A DNA stretch of 64,000 nucleotides from Dasyornis broadbenti (lineage: Eukaryota > Chordata > Aves > Passeriformes > Dasyornithidae). The stretch covers positions 1,331,492-1,395,491 of the forward strand of contig VZRN01001305.1 of the NCBI GenBank assembly GCA_013397935.1, read 5' to 3'. Below the pieces are notes generated by a model. It was not told where the DNA came from. It did not search any database and worked only from the letters and a program-made list of their open reading frames with translations. The position numbers and the translations under genes were made by a program. Below are positions 14,201 to 29,200 of the stretch, piece by piece (positions within the stretch are counted from its first letter, which is position 1; each line of letters opens with the position of its first letter).

Positions 14201-17200
14201 AAAGGAATGACTGTCAGCAACCACTGTACTTTAGCTGAAAAGTCAAACAGCTGCTCTCCTCTAATCTCCCTGCTCATACCAATAATGTATAAACAAGTAT
14301 TAAACAGCTACTAGCTTGGTCCTGCCTATTTATTAGTGAGCATAGTGCCCAGCCAAGACTACTGAGCTATGGCTAGAGTCAGTAGTGTCTGCATTGAGAC
14401 TAACTATGCAAATTAATTCACCAACACCATTCTAAGTGAGTCTGAAGAACCACACTCACCTTGGGGGTAGTAGAGGTTCTAGCTGAGGCACTCCACTCTG
14501 TTCTGAGTGATCCAACTCCTACAACCATTCAAAATAAAAAAGACATTTCTTTAAGCCTAACAACAAAAAAGATCTTGTTTAAATTATACAATTCTTATAT
14601 TAAATTATATCCTATGGACATGAAAAACATGAGTTTCTGGAGGCCTGGGAGCAAAGTAATAAGTATTATGGTGCGATTTTGTGATTTTGAAGAGTAGTTG
14701 GACATGGAAGGAAATATGGAGGGCAAATAACCTGATTTACTACCTGAAACACAGCTTAGATTGTGCATTATATATGACTCAGCCCCTCTTTTCCTACTAA
14801 ATGGCAGTAAGCACTTAAGAGCCAATTTCAGGAGAATCATACAAATCTACAATTACACTGCCCACAGGATTTTGCTTTATCAATTTTGATTTGACTTTGA
14901 CACATAGAACACTTTGAACAGGCTTAAAGCAGAAAACATGACATTAATGCAACTTGCACAGGACTGCATCTCTTGCAAGTGACATCAGCTCCCATTAAAG
15001 AAGGCATCTAAATATGTTTTCTAGAGATCTAACAGGCAAATCCCAGTGAATCTTGCTTTGGCAGATTAAGGCATCACTCCTCCCAGTTACCCATGCTGGC
15101 CCTGCCAGAGATTACCACCATACAGCAGTGAGGAGAGGGGTACATGTGCCATGTCTGAAGGGCTTGGACCACACAGATGGATTTACAAGTGACCATCCTT
15201 ACTGCCTCCTGCTGTTTGTTTTCATCCCAGTGCCAGAAAGTTCTGCCAGGTCTGCTGAAAAAACACAGCTGCTTCTGGAACTGCGTGGTAAATCAGAATG
15301 CTGAATCTGGGTTCAAAAGAACCCTTTCTGAACCGGTAGTTTTAAAAAGGTCTGAACAGTCTTGTTAACTTAATTAGGTGCTTGAATGTGCTTGAAATTC
15401 ATGAACAATTTCTGCGATTTCTCCCACGTAGAAAATACCTAGATATATATTGTGACAATATTTGACCCTTGAGTCCCCAAATTATTGTACTGATTAAACG
15501 ACCCTATTAGAAAGAAAACAACGTGCCACTTTCATATGAGGATGTCATCCCAATATCAAAAATTTTCCTCTTCTGTGTGAAGAGGAAGAAATCTGTGCCA
15601 ACTGCTGCTTATGGTCAACAAGTTTTGCTGTTGCTGTTTAATCACTTCCACTGACAAACAACACTAGTTCTAGAAGCATGGTTCTTACCTTTCCAAAGAT
15701 AGGATTTAAATGTTCCAGTGGAGTAAAACCAGTCTTTTTTCATCCTCTGAAGCTTATACATCCTGTCACAATAACCTGGATGACATTGTAAAAGTTTTGG
15801 AGCTCCACTGCATAAAATGTCATTTAATGTCTTGTTTTGTAAATTATTTTTTCAGCATTATCCAGGAAAGGTGGGACCTCTCTGAACAGCCTTTTCAATC
15901 ATGACCTTTAGAAACCCTTTATCTTAACAGCAAAGGTAGATACGAAGGCATTTGTTGGCAGTGTCCATCTAGTGAGGGCTTTTAATTTGATTTGACCTTT
16001 TTACTGCCTGTGGCTTTCACAAGATTCTCTGCCACTCTTGCCATCAGAAAATTCAATATTTGGAAATTTTACTGTCATTTTCTAGTTTATTTTAATTCCC
16101 TTTTCAAAATCTGTGTCAAATGCCATGTAGCTATCATTACTATGAATGTGCTTCAGAGCCAGGAGCAGAGCTTTACTTTCCAAAATAGGTGGTTCTGCTC
16201 AGTAGAAACAGCTAGAAGGAAAGGGCTGAAAAAAAGGAAGCTTCATTCTTCTACAGAAATGTTCCTTCTGCCTGGAAATTAGCACAGACACTGAGAGGTA
16301 TTGTCTGCATGAAGGTTAAAAAAATACGTTTCTAAAGCGCTTTGACAATGTTTCACCATGTAAATCCCACTGGACTTCGAACCGCTTTGCTATGCTTCTG
16401 AAACTGAGTTGTAGAATACCCTAATTTCAGATGATAAATACAGAAAATTGAAGATAGATGTGATCAAAGTTTAGTAAAATCACCAGAGTGCTTTTCACAA
16501 CTGACAGCAGTCTAAATTACCTAATTAAATTAGAGAACAGAATTAAAAGAAAAAAGCTTTATATTTTTAAGTAGTTGTTTTCATCTTCTGGTCCTCCAAA
16601 TAACTTTACAAATACTTGAGGATCACAAGAGATCTTTTAACCAAAACAGACAAAGCTGTAATACAGGAAAACAGTTCTAACTTACCCCTTTCTTCACTAG
16701 ATCACTACTGCTGGGTTTTCCCACTGCGATACTGGATGTGTTCCCAATAGGCTTTTCAGCAGGAAGTGGCGGAGGGCTATGTGGGATGTCATTTAAAGCT
16801 GTAAAAAACCCCAAAATTCCCAAATTAAAGTCTAATCAATAGCTTCCTTACATGGACTAACAATAGGTAAAGCAATGCACCTTGGTTTGGGGCATTTTTT
16901 GTGTGAATGCAACTTCCTTCATCAAAGCCAGAACAGCCAGAAGGAAGAACCACTTAAAGAACAGTGAAGAGAAAAGGGACATGAGGGGAACATTATAATG
17001 CTGAGGTTGAATTCAGGAGTACTTCCCATCCTGCATGACGGGTCTTCACTTTACTCTCAGGACACCAACATGTTATTACAGAGTTCAGGGCTTCAGCTGC
17101 AATATTTAGTGATATAACATTAGATGAATAGAAGATTTTCTGCCCCTAGGAATGTCAGATTCATTACTGGATACCCTGAAACACCATCACCACATTTCTA

Positions 17201-20200
17201 AACTGGCTCACTTCTTTTTCAGCTGTCAGCTTCTGGAATATCCTTCAGGCTGGAAAACAGCTGAGGGTTATTTCAAGTAACCCTGAAAGATTGGGAGACT
17301 TGGTTGGAAGAATCTCCAGAAAGGTAAAGGCAAGGAAATGAATTATTGCTTGCTACAAAATTCAGGATGACAGAAAACAGAGATGGAAGTTCCCAGGTAG
17401 TCTTTAAGGAGCTAAGCAAGTTTAGGACATGGAAGAGGAAATGGTACAGATCTTACTAGGGAAGAGTGATGATGTCCTCACATTCAACAAAGAATAGCAA
17501 ACCCTCCTAAATATATGACGTGTGCTTTCAATGTCTCTGCCATTGAAACCTGGGAAACTTGGACAGGTTTTGCCAGCATATTTACCAAACATTTTGTCTT
17601 CAGATATTGGAATCTTGTCATCTATTTTACAATCTGTTTGTATATCAAGAAAATTCATTTCATAGAAAGAACTACAGACACTAAAGCTCTTCTGACTTCC
17701 ATCTGAACTCGGAGTTACGTAAAAATATGTGTAGACAGTCTGGACATTTATAGACTGATGACAAAAAAAGGAGGAGAGATGCTATCCAAAACAAAACTTT
17801 CAGTTGCTCATTTCAAGAAAAGTACTCTAAATAAAGAAATAACACATAGAAAGGAGAAGTGTTGTTTCTTTTTAATACCTTTGCAGCATTACTATTATGT
17901 AAAACTCTGCTGCAATGTTTAAAAATGGATCAGTTCAATGGATCAGTTCAATTTTTAGGAGAAGGTCACAGCTACTGTGTTGGCAGTGACCAAGCATGGG
18001 GAAAAAAAAGGTAGGAAGTTCATCACTTTTCTAAGCTACTGTGATGGATGAAAAGTAAAAACAATACCTGGCAGTAATTGCAAAAGAAATCTTCTCTTAT
18101 CGCATCTTACTGATATACAAAAAGCATGAGACATTTATTTACCACTTCAAATCTTGCTATATACACAGATGGCCTAATTTCCTCATCCTTACTCTTTTTA
18201 GGTCAAAATGAAAGGAACTAGAAGACTAAAACAAACAAACAAAAAAATCCAAAAAAACCAAACCAACAAAAAACCCCAAACAAACAAAAAAGCAAAACAA
18301 AAACAAAAACAAACAATAACAAAAAGAAAAAACCTAAAAAAACCCCAACAAACAAAAAACCCAAACCCACAACTAGAAGGCAGGTGTTATTTTCAGTGAT
18401 TTCTAAGTGTAATAACTGAAGTGGAAGTTTAACGCTTCCTTTCTAATTGCATCTTGACAAAAACGCTAATCCTAATTCAAAACTTCACTGGAGTTCATAC
18501 ACTTAAGCCTTCAGTTTTTCCTCCTTTTTGGCAGTGCTGGGTGGGCTGTTTTTTGCAGAGGTTTTTGTGTGTTTGGGTTTTTTTTAATTAATGTTACTTT
18601 GTTTTGTTTGTTTATTGGGGGTTTTCTTTTTAGTTTTTGCTGGTTCCTGACAGAATTTATCTCCTCCATAAACAAGTTAGTGAAAGATGCCCTGTACTGA
18701 CATTATGTGGCCCCTTTACAATGTAAATCTTACTATATTCATTTATACCTTGGCCCAGTTACACTTCTCTCCTCTTTTAACAGGTTACATTTCTGCAGCA
18801 GCTCCTATTTGACAAAAGGCTACTCTGCTTTCTCAGAATCTGCTTCTGTTCCTCCATATCCCATTAATCTTCCAACGACTGATACCTGTAAGGCAGGCAG
18901 TCTTTCACAACCTCCCAATGTTTGTAGCTAAGTACAGGACCGGCAGTCCTTTGTGGAACGTTCAATTACCACTAGAGAGCAGCAAGGGACCAGTTATCTA
19001 CAAGTTCAAAAGAGACTCCATCTCAGAAAAAAAAAAGGAAAAGAAAAAGATGTCAGGTGGTTGGTTGGTTTCCTGTTTCATTTTATTTTTAATTGTAATT
19101 ACAATTTCCTTTAGAGAGAAGAATTATGTCATGGTTTCTTTACAGTAGTTCATAAACATATTCTTGCAATTGAAAAAGCCTTTTATTTATAATCAAGTAT
19201 TAACAGAAAAACTTTTCGTCACAGCTTTATCTTCAGTCTTCTCTGCATTTTTAATAATTTCCACTGCATTTCTCACATATGCAGGGGAAAAGAAAATTTA
19301 GTATTTTAGCACTGGATTGGTGACGGGGGAGAGTGGAAATAATGAGTGAAACTCTTAGGGGAAATACCACCTGAACACATAGTTACTACAAGCTGACTCT
19401 ACACCTACTAGGTGTGGCAAAACATGATTTCGAAACATGAGTTTTAAGAGCTACCTTGTGACATTTTTCCCTAAGCTTTGAGGATCAAAGGTAAGGCTAA
19501 ACAGAATTGTGCAATTATGCTCTCCAGCATACAAAGACCGACACAAAGACCTTGTGGCTCCCTGATAAATTCCCACTCTAAGACACTGTCAGTGTCATTT
19601 GTAAAGCTGGAAAGGATTAGAGGTAGAAGGCTCTAGGAATATGGCAACTCTCAGAAAACTATAGTCAAGACCTTGACATAAAATTGAATACATCAGGTTT
19701 TTGCATCCCAGGTCTTATTGTAATTCCCTCAAACAGCTACCTAAACATTCTTGCTTAAAAGGCCACAGATTTCATATCTAGCAAGGATCAAGGGAACTTC
19801 TTGATTTAAACTGTGAAAACTCCTAAACATCCCAACCAAGCTGTATTTGAAGGAAAGCTTAATGCACCAATGCTGTTCCTTTGACAAGCAAGCTTGGGAG
19901 TAGCACTAAAATAACCTCAGCTGAGGTCAGCACCGAAGTCAATCTGGCCAAACATGCAGCTCCATTATATGATTTAGCAGACTCTTTCTTCTGCTGCAAG
20001 AGCCTCCTCCAAGTCTTCCTTTCCAGCCTTTAGATCTGCCCCTCACATACAGTTTCACCTCTGATATGCATCAGCTCCATCAGGTTTGAGAGACATCAGA
20101 CTCAAGGGAGGAAGCCCGATGATGCAGCTGGGAGGCAGGGAGAGTGGAACATGATGCTCAGCTACTTCTCCCTCCCTCCACAGCCCTTAGGTTGGCTACT

Positions 20201-23200
20201 CTGTCTTGTCAAACAGTACCACAGGATTTCTTTAGCAGTTAATATTAGCTAGTAAAGAGCAAATCAGTTAGTAGATATTAAGTCCTAACTGAAAGAGTTT
20301 TCTAACACATTTCTCAGACATTTGGGAGAAGAACTTACATTTCCCGGGTTTAGCTGGGATTCGGATCACAGTGGGTTTCCGAGCTAAAGCTGGTTGAGTT
20401 GTCTGTTCCTTGGCAGGTTCATTTTTGGTTAGGAACTGAAATGGATCTAAAAGGGGGAAAAAAACTAACATCTTTAATACTTACTTGTTGAACACAAATC
20501 TTACCAACTATTGCTTTTATTATTAAAGATACTTATATTTCACACCCAATAGAGTAATAAAAGAAGGGCAGATCAGGCTGATGCAACTAGTGTACTCAGC
20601 TCTTTGTAAATAACAGGTCTTTTTGTACATCTGCATTCACAGCTGACTTAACATAAACATGCTCCAGATACCTTCTGGGATTATATGAGCTACTGAGTTG
20701 CAAGAGCAACTGCATTGCTTGGTAATAGGGACCTTAAATCAGAATGGCTTTAAGGAAATGTTTACAAAACAGTAGCTCTAATGCACTGGCATATTTGTGA
20801 ACACATTCACTAAAAAATTTTAATCAATACAATCTCACCAAACCTAAACAATCAGCACTGCAGCAGATAAAATAACTACAGAATCATACAAAACATTTAA
20901 ATATTACTGAATACAAAATGTCTTTGCTGTAGAACAGCTAATTCCTTTGAAGATTCTGCATAATTTTGTTGGTTATAAATCTGGTGACACTAAGGGAACT
21001 GGTTCAGACCAAGGTGTGGGAGTTGTGTCTGAGCTCTGCCCCTACCTGTGTCACCCATTCCTATATAAGCCTGCCCAATCATTCCACTGGTAAGACAGGA
21101 GCAGCGCTTCCCATGCTTCATTACCTTAAACACTGGTCTCTTATTAATAAACATGAGAACGTAGGTGCATGGAGAAGGCAGCTGTAAAAATACTTGTACA
21201 TAAATAAAAACCAAATTAATATGTTCTTTCTGAAGTACATCATGTCAAAGAGCAATATTTTTCTCTTGTTAACAACTGATACTTCTTTCTCTGACATTAT
21301 CAAATTCATCAGTAAAATGGCAATGCTTAACAGTATCATAAAAGTGTACAGTAGAAACTGGAGAAGGACTCTGGATGATAAATTCCCCATGACACATATT
21401 CATAGCCACAACAACCAAGTCAGATCTCCTCTGCTGGCCTTTTCAGATGCATAGCTCAATCAGTTGTTATTTATGGAGTGTCACAGTCTAAGAGAGAAAG
21501 TATGCTGGGCATCTCTTTGAATTCTTCATGACTTTTATAAAAGCATACCCTTTCACAAAACTACTGCCACACTTCCTGACAAAGCTGGAAAAATCTGTAT
21601 TTGATAAAATTTTCCCTTCAACACTTAGAAAAAACAGGTATGTCATATGAAGTCATGATTTCTTATGGATAATTTTGGACAATGTAACCAATTGCAGTTT
21701 AGTAAGACACTATAAATCTGGCAATTCACGTAAGATTTAAGAAAATCCAGAAATGCAATATTTATTTACGAACAACCTCATGACCTCCTGCAGGCACACG
21801 ACTCAGTGGCGACAGGTCCCCCTTGCTGGGTGCTTCTGCCACCAGCCCCCTCTGGCAGTGCCCCCAGCTCCTGCTGCCAGCGTGCAGCTGTCACAACAGC
21901 AGGGACAACATGCCGCAGGGTTTGGGCATGTTCACCCTGCTCAGATGTCCACCTCCCAGTAGCCCCTTGCTTACAGCTTTCTTCACAGGCAGATCCAGCC
22001 TGTATGGGTGTGCTGTGTGGGTTTGTGCCATGGCCTCTCTCAAAGTCAAGATATTTACCTGCCTATAGGCTCCCCAGGAATTCTCCTGGGTACTTTCAGA
22101 TCACATTTTAATCAGGAATCAAGCAAATCAATTCTTTCTGTCAGGCTGCTCATACAACAGCTGTGAGCGTACACTTCAGGTACAAAGGCTCATGACAGGT
22201 CAACGATTTGTCTACAGATAAAGGTATACAGGCTACAGTTAAAAATAAACTCTGTTACCACCTAGACAAAAGATGGCTCCATCATGTTGTGCCCAAAGAT
22301 GCTGGTGCATCTGGAAATTGGGCAAAGGCAACCCACAATGCTTTAGAACGTAAGGGTGAAACTAACACTTTCAAGTTACGGATTAGCACATGAAGGTAGA
22401 GGGTTCGGGTCTCTTCAATGAAAACAATGAAACAAGTTTTTGTAGAGGACTTGAAAACACAGACCATAAGTGGAGTGGAAGCATTCTGGAAGTACAGTCC
22501 AGAAACCAAAATCCCACCATTGGAGCAAGCTTGAAATTTTCTTTTACGCTTTTATACCTCCATCTAGCTACAATGCTAACAGTTGAATTGCATTAAAAAC
22601 CATGAAGATTTATCAAACCTTTTGTGCTGGTGTTCAGAGTGACTTTAAGTGCAGCTGAAATAAAAAAAACCAAACCTGAAACTGAGCTTTCTTCTCTCTT
22701 TCAGTTATCTGGCAACTCTACATTAGATTTGAGGAGTGACCCCGGTGAGGCAGGGAGGCCTCAAAGCTGCATTGGCCTGTTGGGAAGCTGGAGACACAGG
22801 ATGAGCAGAGGAAAGGTGAGCAGGACTAAGTCATGGGCTCCTTGACACAGCATGACCATACGGAACACTCTGGCACAGAGAGCACCTCTCAGGGTAAGGT
22901 TCTGCAGAGGTGAAGGAAGTTTTGCATGAAAAATGAGGAAACAATTTTCCAAAGCCTCCATCTTATGAAAATATAGACATTATGAGACCAAGTGGAAATG
23001 CTCTAAATACCCAAAACAATCACAGTTCTGTATTCTTGTAAATTTAAAGGAGATTTAAAATGGTACAAAATTGCTGTTTGGCAGCTGTTAATCACTGCTA
23101 TGCATAGAAACAGTTTTCTTGACCATTCAGCAGTTGGCAGAGGTCTCTACATCAATACATCTGACAATTTTTAAGTCTGAGAAAAGTAATTTCTAAGGCT

Positions 23201-26200
23201 GAGAAAACCGTTTGATGAATGTTAGTTTTCCACTCATTATCTTATGTTCAATTATACTGTTGTCACCTCATAATTAGTTTAAAACTCATTACCTTGTTTG
23301 TGTTATTCCATTCTCCAGTGTTGGGTTTGCAGTGGAAATTGGCTGAGAAAATGACTGTGCTACTTTGTGCAATGGGACTGACAACATATCAAATTTTTAT
23401 GTTGTTTAACAACAATTGGGCATCGTTTGAGCATAATTCATGGAGGTGTGAAAACAGAATTGTTAATATACTCATTTAAAGCTTCTCAGCTCAAGGAAAT
23501 TAATCTGCAAGTAATTCTTCAAAACATAGCAACAGACTTCTATTGATTTTTTTTATTAAACTTTTACAATTATGCTTAAAGTTTGTGTCTTCCTTAGTCT
23601 CACTTTTCTAGAGCTTCTGTTTCAAAGGTTTATGTGATAACATATATTAGTGTGCTTGTTTCTGGGAAAGAGAAATTAAAGCCGTATGTTCAAATAAACC
23701 ATACATAATCTCTTTTCTTTTAAAAGTTTTGGAGAAACAATCTTTCATCCCCTATTCTCATATACCACCCTTGTTTAAAATTAAAAATCAGGAAGTTACG
23801 GAAGAAGTAGGTTTTGCTCATGCAAGAAGGGCAGATAGGTATCTTCCTGAAATAGTTATTGGTAGTCTTTAAGTGAGAGATAGCAAGATGGTAATAGATA
23901 TCTCAGCAGAAATAAGGGGTATCTCCAAACAAATATTAAGTGGAAAGCTAAAAGCCCAGATTAGTACTATCTGTTGTGAAGATGCTCAGTCCTTCAAGAA
24001 GTACTCAGTATCCATGAGTACAATGTAGTACAAAGGTGTGGATGCTGATATTACAAGACTTGTCATTACAGAAGTATGCAACTGCGTCTACTTTCAAGGT
24101 TTAATTTAAAAGCCTAAATCAGCTGTTAAAGGCAAAACTCACACATTCGCTTCACACAGAGCAGTACTGTTATAAAAGACATCCAAGAGCAGCGAATAGA
24201 AACAGACCTCCTCATCAAATTGTTTTATTAAGATCTAGCCCTGTGAAAGCACTCTGGTGTTTATGGAAGTATAATCAACCCATGTGTGGGGGAAGATTCT
24301 CAACAACAGGCCCCTCCTGGTAATATAGCCAGAGATTCAATGGAAACCTGACAGATAACACCCCAAAGAATGGGGTTCATGCTCAAGAAACACTGTGAAA
24401 TATCACAATCAAAAGTCTGATGTTCACTCAGACATTTGAAATCTCAACCTATTTACAACTATAAAGAGATGTATTAGACAGGTATCCTATCTAAATTCCA
24501 GCATCAGTGATTTTACCAATCTGCTTTCCACAGTATTTTTCATCACACAAACTGTTAACAGTTCACTGTTTTCAGAAATGGATTTCTGACACAGACAGAA
24601 TAACATGGACTATAAAGCCTTTCACAAAATATGCAATTTACAGCTCCCTCTGCATGGAACATGATCATGATCTGGTTGTGACTGTATCTTTTAACAGACT
24701 GGGAGGGGTGGAAAAAAACAGAGAGACAGTGGGATGCAGGTTCTTTCAGCATCTGATCTGTGCATAATCTGAAAGTAAGTTCAGGTGACACTCAGGCTTC
24801 TCAGTATTCTCTTAACACTAGGAGACTAGACCAGATCATTCAAATAAAAGGAATGCAGGATTATTTGGGAGGAGACTTAGTACTGCTTCAGACTTAAAAT
24901 TGGAGGAGAGGCAAGCAAATCTGCTTTGCAGGAAGAGCCAAGCCATCAGTGTGACAAAAGTGCACAAAGACAAAGAATTATATAGAGCTTTGTATTCTCT
25001 GGAAAGTACAGAAAAAATTTGCCAAGACATGCCACAGAAGATTTGACTTAAATGTACTTGCTGAAAATGCAGGCTGTCCTTAACTGAGCAATGAAATGTC
25101 ATCCACATAGTCAGAAAGCTGGAGATCAGATAAAATCTACTACTAGAATAACAAAACTTCTTGGACTTTTGTAACACTTAACAGCAATAAAAGCTTTGAT
25201 GGGGTAGAAAACTACACATATACTACTCATACACATAGAGTGATACAGATGGACCTTTTCTGAGCTTTCAGCATCTCTCTCTGGGAATGCCCACACTCAG
25301 TACCTGTGCGTATCTAAAAGCACAACCATTTGGTTCATAGTTATTTGCATTAGTAAAGGTGATAGAAATTACAACGCCTTTGGCACAAAAATACTGTGCA
25401 TACCAGCCTGAGCTATTACATGAGAGTTTGGAGGCCACTCCTACACCACTGATCTATTTTGCTACTTGAAGTAAGACTAGGATAGTTCAGACTACAAGAG
25501 CCTTCAGGAGGTCTCTAATCAGACCTCCTGCCTAGAACAGGTCAGTTATGAGGGCATGTTGCTAGAAATTGGTTGCGTAACCTGGTCTGACTTCAAAAAT
25601 TGGATGCCAGAGGGTATTTGGACATACAATGGGTGACAAAGAAAATAAAGCCCCAAATTACACTGAAGATTAAGAAACACTGCCCTGTCCATTCTTGCCA
25701 GGTGAATAAATGGTTTTTGATTGTCAAGAGATTCAAGTGCCTCAAAACAGGCAAGCTGGAAATTTCCAAAGCAGGTAATGGAAAGCAGTTGGACACACAA
25801 AATCTTTTTTATTAATTGAAAATGTGAAGAATGAGGTAATTTATAATGTTATTTAAAATACCTATTTAATCCCTTTCAAGTATCTCAAATGCTTTCCAGC
25901 AAAGAAAAAAAAAGGTATTTTTATAAGTATTTTCTTTTCAATAAGCATTTTGTTGTTCTTTGACAAACTTTCTGAACAAAGGATATCTGCATTATAAGTA
26001 TTGTAAAATAAACAGATTTAATTATCAGAGAAGACAGATCTTATTAAGAACATTATTACTTGTGCGTTACTTCAAAGCATCTACAGACCTGGAACTCAAA
26101 ACCAAATTCATTTGCATTTGACAACCTACAGGGCTACTCATCTATTACGCAGCTATGATTTAAAAACCTTATTTGTTTCCTGGACCTAGATATAAGGCCC

Positions 26201-29200
26201 TCTCCTGTGCCAACTTGCAAGGTCCTTGAAGGCTCCAATTTATATCTACTAAGCAAGCATCTGTAGTGACTGAAGAGTTAATGGATGCTTGTTATCACTT
26301 TTGCTGGAGACTGCCAACCTTGCAGTAGAACCAACAGGACACAGCACAGACCCCAAACTCCAAAACTCCACAGTAGCATGTCTTCAGGTAAAACTGTTTT
26401 TACAGGGGTTTATGCCAAAGAGGAGATTCAAATGGATGAGACAGCTCATTCTTTTCTGGGGCTGATAATTTTGCAGTAAGTAAAAAAGAAGACAGGTGTC
26501 TTGAAAATGAGCACAATAAAAGTCATTGGAAACACAGCTGAACCTTAAGAAAAACTGCATTATTTTGAAGATATGTCTGGACTAATCCACCAGTTAGAAG
26601 TATTTCAGTTTTTTCTTTCTTTCTTTTTTTCTTTTCTTTTCCTTCCTGAGGAAGCAATTAAAATCAAGCAGCTGGGCAATATTGCCACAGCAGACAAATC
26701 TGAAGTTACTCAAGCAGCAGTTTTTCTGAATTGTCTATAATGTCACACAAATGCCACCACTCATGCCACAAGAAGCTACAACACATATAAATGGATAGCA
26801 GCACTGGTTTGGCTGGGTTTTTTCTCAGCAGACAGGCAGAAATGAACCTTTATAGTATGATAAAGCAGTCAGACAGACAGATAGATAGATAGATAAGACA
26901 ATCAAGAAATGCAGCAGTTGTACTACTGTTCGACCTGAACATAATGAAGATATCAAAATGTGAGCTGTCTTCTGCTGGTAAGGTAAGGCACTCTCTGAAC
27001 TACTTTTCAAAGCATCGGGTTTAAACTGAGTTCTGCTATGTTAGGCACAGAACAATCAGTGAATTATATGCTGTTTCAGAGAGAAGGAAGACGAGAGAAG
27101 GAAGAAGAGCTCCCCACATGCCAAAAGGAATACAAACATTGTAGCAAGATCATCTCCAGGTTTTAATTTAAATGTGTACTGTAAATGCACCATTACCTTA
27201 TTTTCTTTGTCTAAAACATACATTCTCAGTAACATTTAGCAAGCAGGTACTCACCATGCTTTGATATAGCAACTAATACAAGTTACAGGTAAAATTCTCT
27301 AAAGCTATGAAATTTACACAGTTAAATTTGCACTAGGATCTAATTTCCAAGCCTTTGTAAAAATGGGTAAGTGATAATTGAGGCCACCTGACAGATTACT
27401 AAATCTTTTAACCTTCAGGAACTGCACAAATCCCTGTTATCAGCCATAAAAGAAACGCAAAATATCCTAGATGATCCCAACTACCACAACTATCATCAAA
27501 GCATTAGAACCTCAAGGTGTAGAGCTCCAAACAGATGCCTTCACATTCTAAATGACTGACCTGAATAGAAGTAATTTCATTAGGATATGAATGACTTTAA
27601 ACATTAGCCTTTGAGTCCAAAATTATGGCACTTAAAACTGGCATCAATTTTGGCTGATGACAAAGCAGTTCTACAGATCTGTCATTCCTGACTTCTCCCT
27701 CCTCACACTTCCCTTGGGCCAGCATCAGAGACATGAGCTGGATGCAATATTCTGTCACAATTCACCTCTGAATTTTGCAGCTGTTGAGCTTCCAAAGCTC
27801 TCACAGACTTCAACTGAGTGGTTGCTGAAATCTTTAAAAGAAATCACAGTATCCATGGTCTCTATTTGCACCAGAACAATTCCCCATCTTCATACAGGAT
27901 GGACAAGGATAAAATCATTAATGTTTGGATAAGGGTAAATTCACTCACCTAACAACTGTGCTGTTGAAGATGCTGTCAAACACTGGCAAAACTCAAGGGA
28001 TTGCTTGAGGTAAACTCAAAAGAGAATAATTCAGCTAGTTTTGGTAGTTAAACTACCAGTTAAACACTGACATTTAAACTGGTGAAAGTATAAACTGGTT
28101 TGTTGCCAACACTGTTGATTTTAGCATTTATACAGTATTCAAAAATCTTTCACTGCTGTGGAGATGGTAGCCTTCTGTTAGAGGAAGCTGCTATCTTAAA
28201 TCAGTCAACTAAATTCCTGTGGAGACTCTGTTTTTGCCTGTTTCACCTTTTCATTCAAATGCTCACTTCAACTTCTGCCTTCTGAGCCCTCCTCATCATC
28301 CACTGAACAGTTCCCCTTCTTTCTTTCACAGCAGGAGCCAGCAGCAGCAGGGATTGATCCGTCCAGTTCCATTTATTTACACTGGCCTAACACACCTGTG
28401 CTATATCAGACACAATGGAGCTCTGGTAACACTGCAGTGTGTGATGTAACACTGCTCTTTGGCAAACAAGATGTTGGTGCTTGGTTTTGAACACCACTGC
28501 ATAAAAGCCTTCTTCCTTTCCTAGGGTTGCCATAACAACAAGCAGAGCACTGTCATTTTGCTAAGTAATGACAATGACGAGTACGTAAGAAATGCAAAGG
28601 TCTGGGGAACTGGGAGCAAGATTAGAGCTTCTCTTCCTGCCTTCACAAAACATTTTACCATGGATTCATCTTGCAAATCCTAAGCTGTTCCTATGGGAAC
28701 ATGAGAAATAGCTAGTGTTAGTGCTCAGTGTTGCCTCATTTTCAGAGACTGGGTTGTTCTTGTGGATACTCTGCCAAGACATCACACAGTATTAGTTATC
28801 CAGAGTACAGGATATGATCTTGAGCTCAGAAATGCCAGCAAAAATCTGGAATTAATCCTAATTTCACAGTGTAATAATATGCTAATGCTGCCATACCTTT
28901 TTCTCTTTAGTAGGCAAGAAGTGATTGCAGCAAAGATGACATTTTATTGAATGAATAAAATCACCAATAGGTGTGTTAAGAAGACAGGAAACTATTATCT
29001 GAATAATTCCTCTGTAAACCATCAGAATGGAAAGCATTTTCTTCTTAATTAAATGAAGAATACCACCTAGGACACCAACCAGAAAGAGTAAGAATGACAT
29101 TCTTATCACTTCATCACGAAAGCTGTTTTTCTCAGGTAATTTTCATTTGTGATCACTCAACCTCTGACTTAATGGAAAAATTAATATTATTTAATTTTTC

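Larger units (their letters stand above)
16799..20338 (-). other. SH3D19 intron, 3.5 kb
   Basis: Holds a 13-bp tandem duplication near 17926 and the A-rich and T-rich tracts listed separately; otherwise unremarkable. Confidence 0.7.

Noticed and set aside
21806..22111. 101-codon plus-strand frame rich in Cys, Pro and Ser
   Set aside because: It coincides with the GC-rich patch, where stop codons are rarer. No homology or splice context was recognised.
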